A DNA stretch of 7,035 bases from Cytophagaceae bacterium (GTDB lineage Bacteria; Bacteroidota; Bacteroidia; Cytophagales; Spirosomataceae): NCBI GenBank assembly GCA_947461155.1, contig CANHKE010000065.1, positions 1 to 7,035 on the forward strand. The letters are read 5' to 3'. Each line of letters opens with the position of its first letter. The stretch's first letter is position 1. Both the position numbers and the translations under genes were made by a program. A model generated the notes under the pieces. That model was not told where the DNA came from and did no database searches. It was given only the letters and a program-made list of their open reading frames with translations. Shown here one piece after another: positions 6,831-7,035 of the stretch.

Positions 6831-7035
6831 AAACAACTTATTAAATACGGGCGAATCTTTTGCTCTTGCAACTGTGGTACATGTAGATGGATCAGCATAT
6901 CGAAGACCTGGTGCGCGTATGTTGATCGACGAACATGGAAATTGGTGGGGCGGCATTAGTGGTGGGTGTTTGGAAGGTGATTTGCTTAAGAAGGCTCAGT
7001 TGGCTATGCGCCAACAAACCATCAAGAATATTACG
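6799..7035 (+). CDS. xdhC: XdhC/CoxI-family protein, N-terminal part (3' end outside window)
   Basis: My own translation from the ATG at 6799 runs open to the last base, giving 79 residues. It reads MKELIQILDQLNNLL, then FALATVVHVDGSAYRRPGAR (21-40), MLIDEHGNWWGG and ISGGCLEGDLLKKA (53-66). The GSxYRRPGARML and SGGCLE motifs, including Cys57, are the N-terminal signature of the XdhC/CoxI family. These proteins bind molybdenum cofactor, help load it in sulfurated form into xanthine dehydrogenase-type molybdenum hydroxylases, and usually carry a C-terminal Rossmann domain that would lie beyond this window. The start overlaps the desulfurase stop as ATGA, a sign of translational coupling. A CoxI-like role with another molybdenum hydroxylase is an alternative; the genes downstream would show which. 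Confidence 0.88.
   Translation, partial: MKELIQILDQLNNLLNTGESFALATVVHVDGSAYRRPGARMLIDEHGNWWGGISGGCLEGDLLKKAQLAMRQQTIKNIT

Overview
The window reads as a stretch of chromosome from a Bacteroidota bacterium, most likely of the Cytophagia/Cytophagales type. The evidence is the gene order thrS-infC-rpmI-rplT; -7 promoter boxes of the Bacteroidota form TAnnTTTG before thrS, rpmI and the cysteine desulfurase; AT-rich leaders with no Shine-Dalgarno sequence; and an outer-membrane barrel protein ending in Phe beside a TPR lipoprotein. The lineage below phylum is inference. All genes lie on the + strand. I recognised no mobile element, CRISPR array, tRNA or rRNA, and no gene-free stretch exceeds 100 bases.

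Layout. (1) Bases 1-2270: an envelope pair. The first gene is the C-terminal part of a large outer-membrane protein, probably a beta-propeller followed by a beta-barrel. It overlaps by 34 bases a gene for a TPR-repeat lipoprotein. (2) Bases about 2298-5657: the translation cluster. It holds threonyl-tRNA synthetase (thrS), initiation factor IF3 (infC) and ribosomal proteins bL35 (rpmI) and bL20 (rplT). It has promoter-like boxes before thrS and rpmI, a weaker one before infC, a weak possible terminator after thrS and a strong intrinsic terminator after rplT. (3) Bases about 5664-7035: an IscS/NifS-type cysteine desulfurase, overlapping by ATGA the start of an XdhC/CoxI-family gene that is cut by the window end.

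How they work together. The middle block is a housekeeping set for translation. The last pair is the most suggestive. XdhC proteins bind molybdenum cofactor and deliver its sulfurated form to xanthine dehydrogenase-type enzymes, and a dedicated cysteine desulfurase can supply the sulfur. The 4-base overlap therefore suggests a cofactor-sulfuration module rather than a general iron-sulfur cluster desulfurase. A perfect 11-base inverted repeat encloses that stop/start overlap, placing the xdhC start codon in the loop of a possible mRNA hairpin. The desulfurase has no usable ATG, and its best start (TTG at 5690) lies inside a promoter-like box. I see no clearly new biological system. The best leads are this desulfurase-XdhC junction and the uncharacterised barrel/lipoprotein pair.
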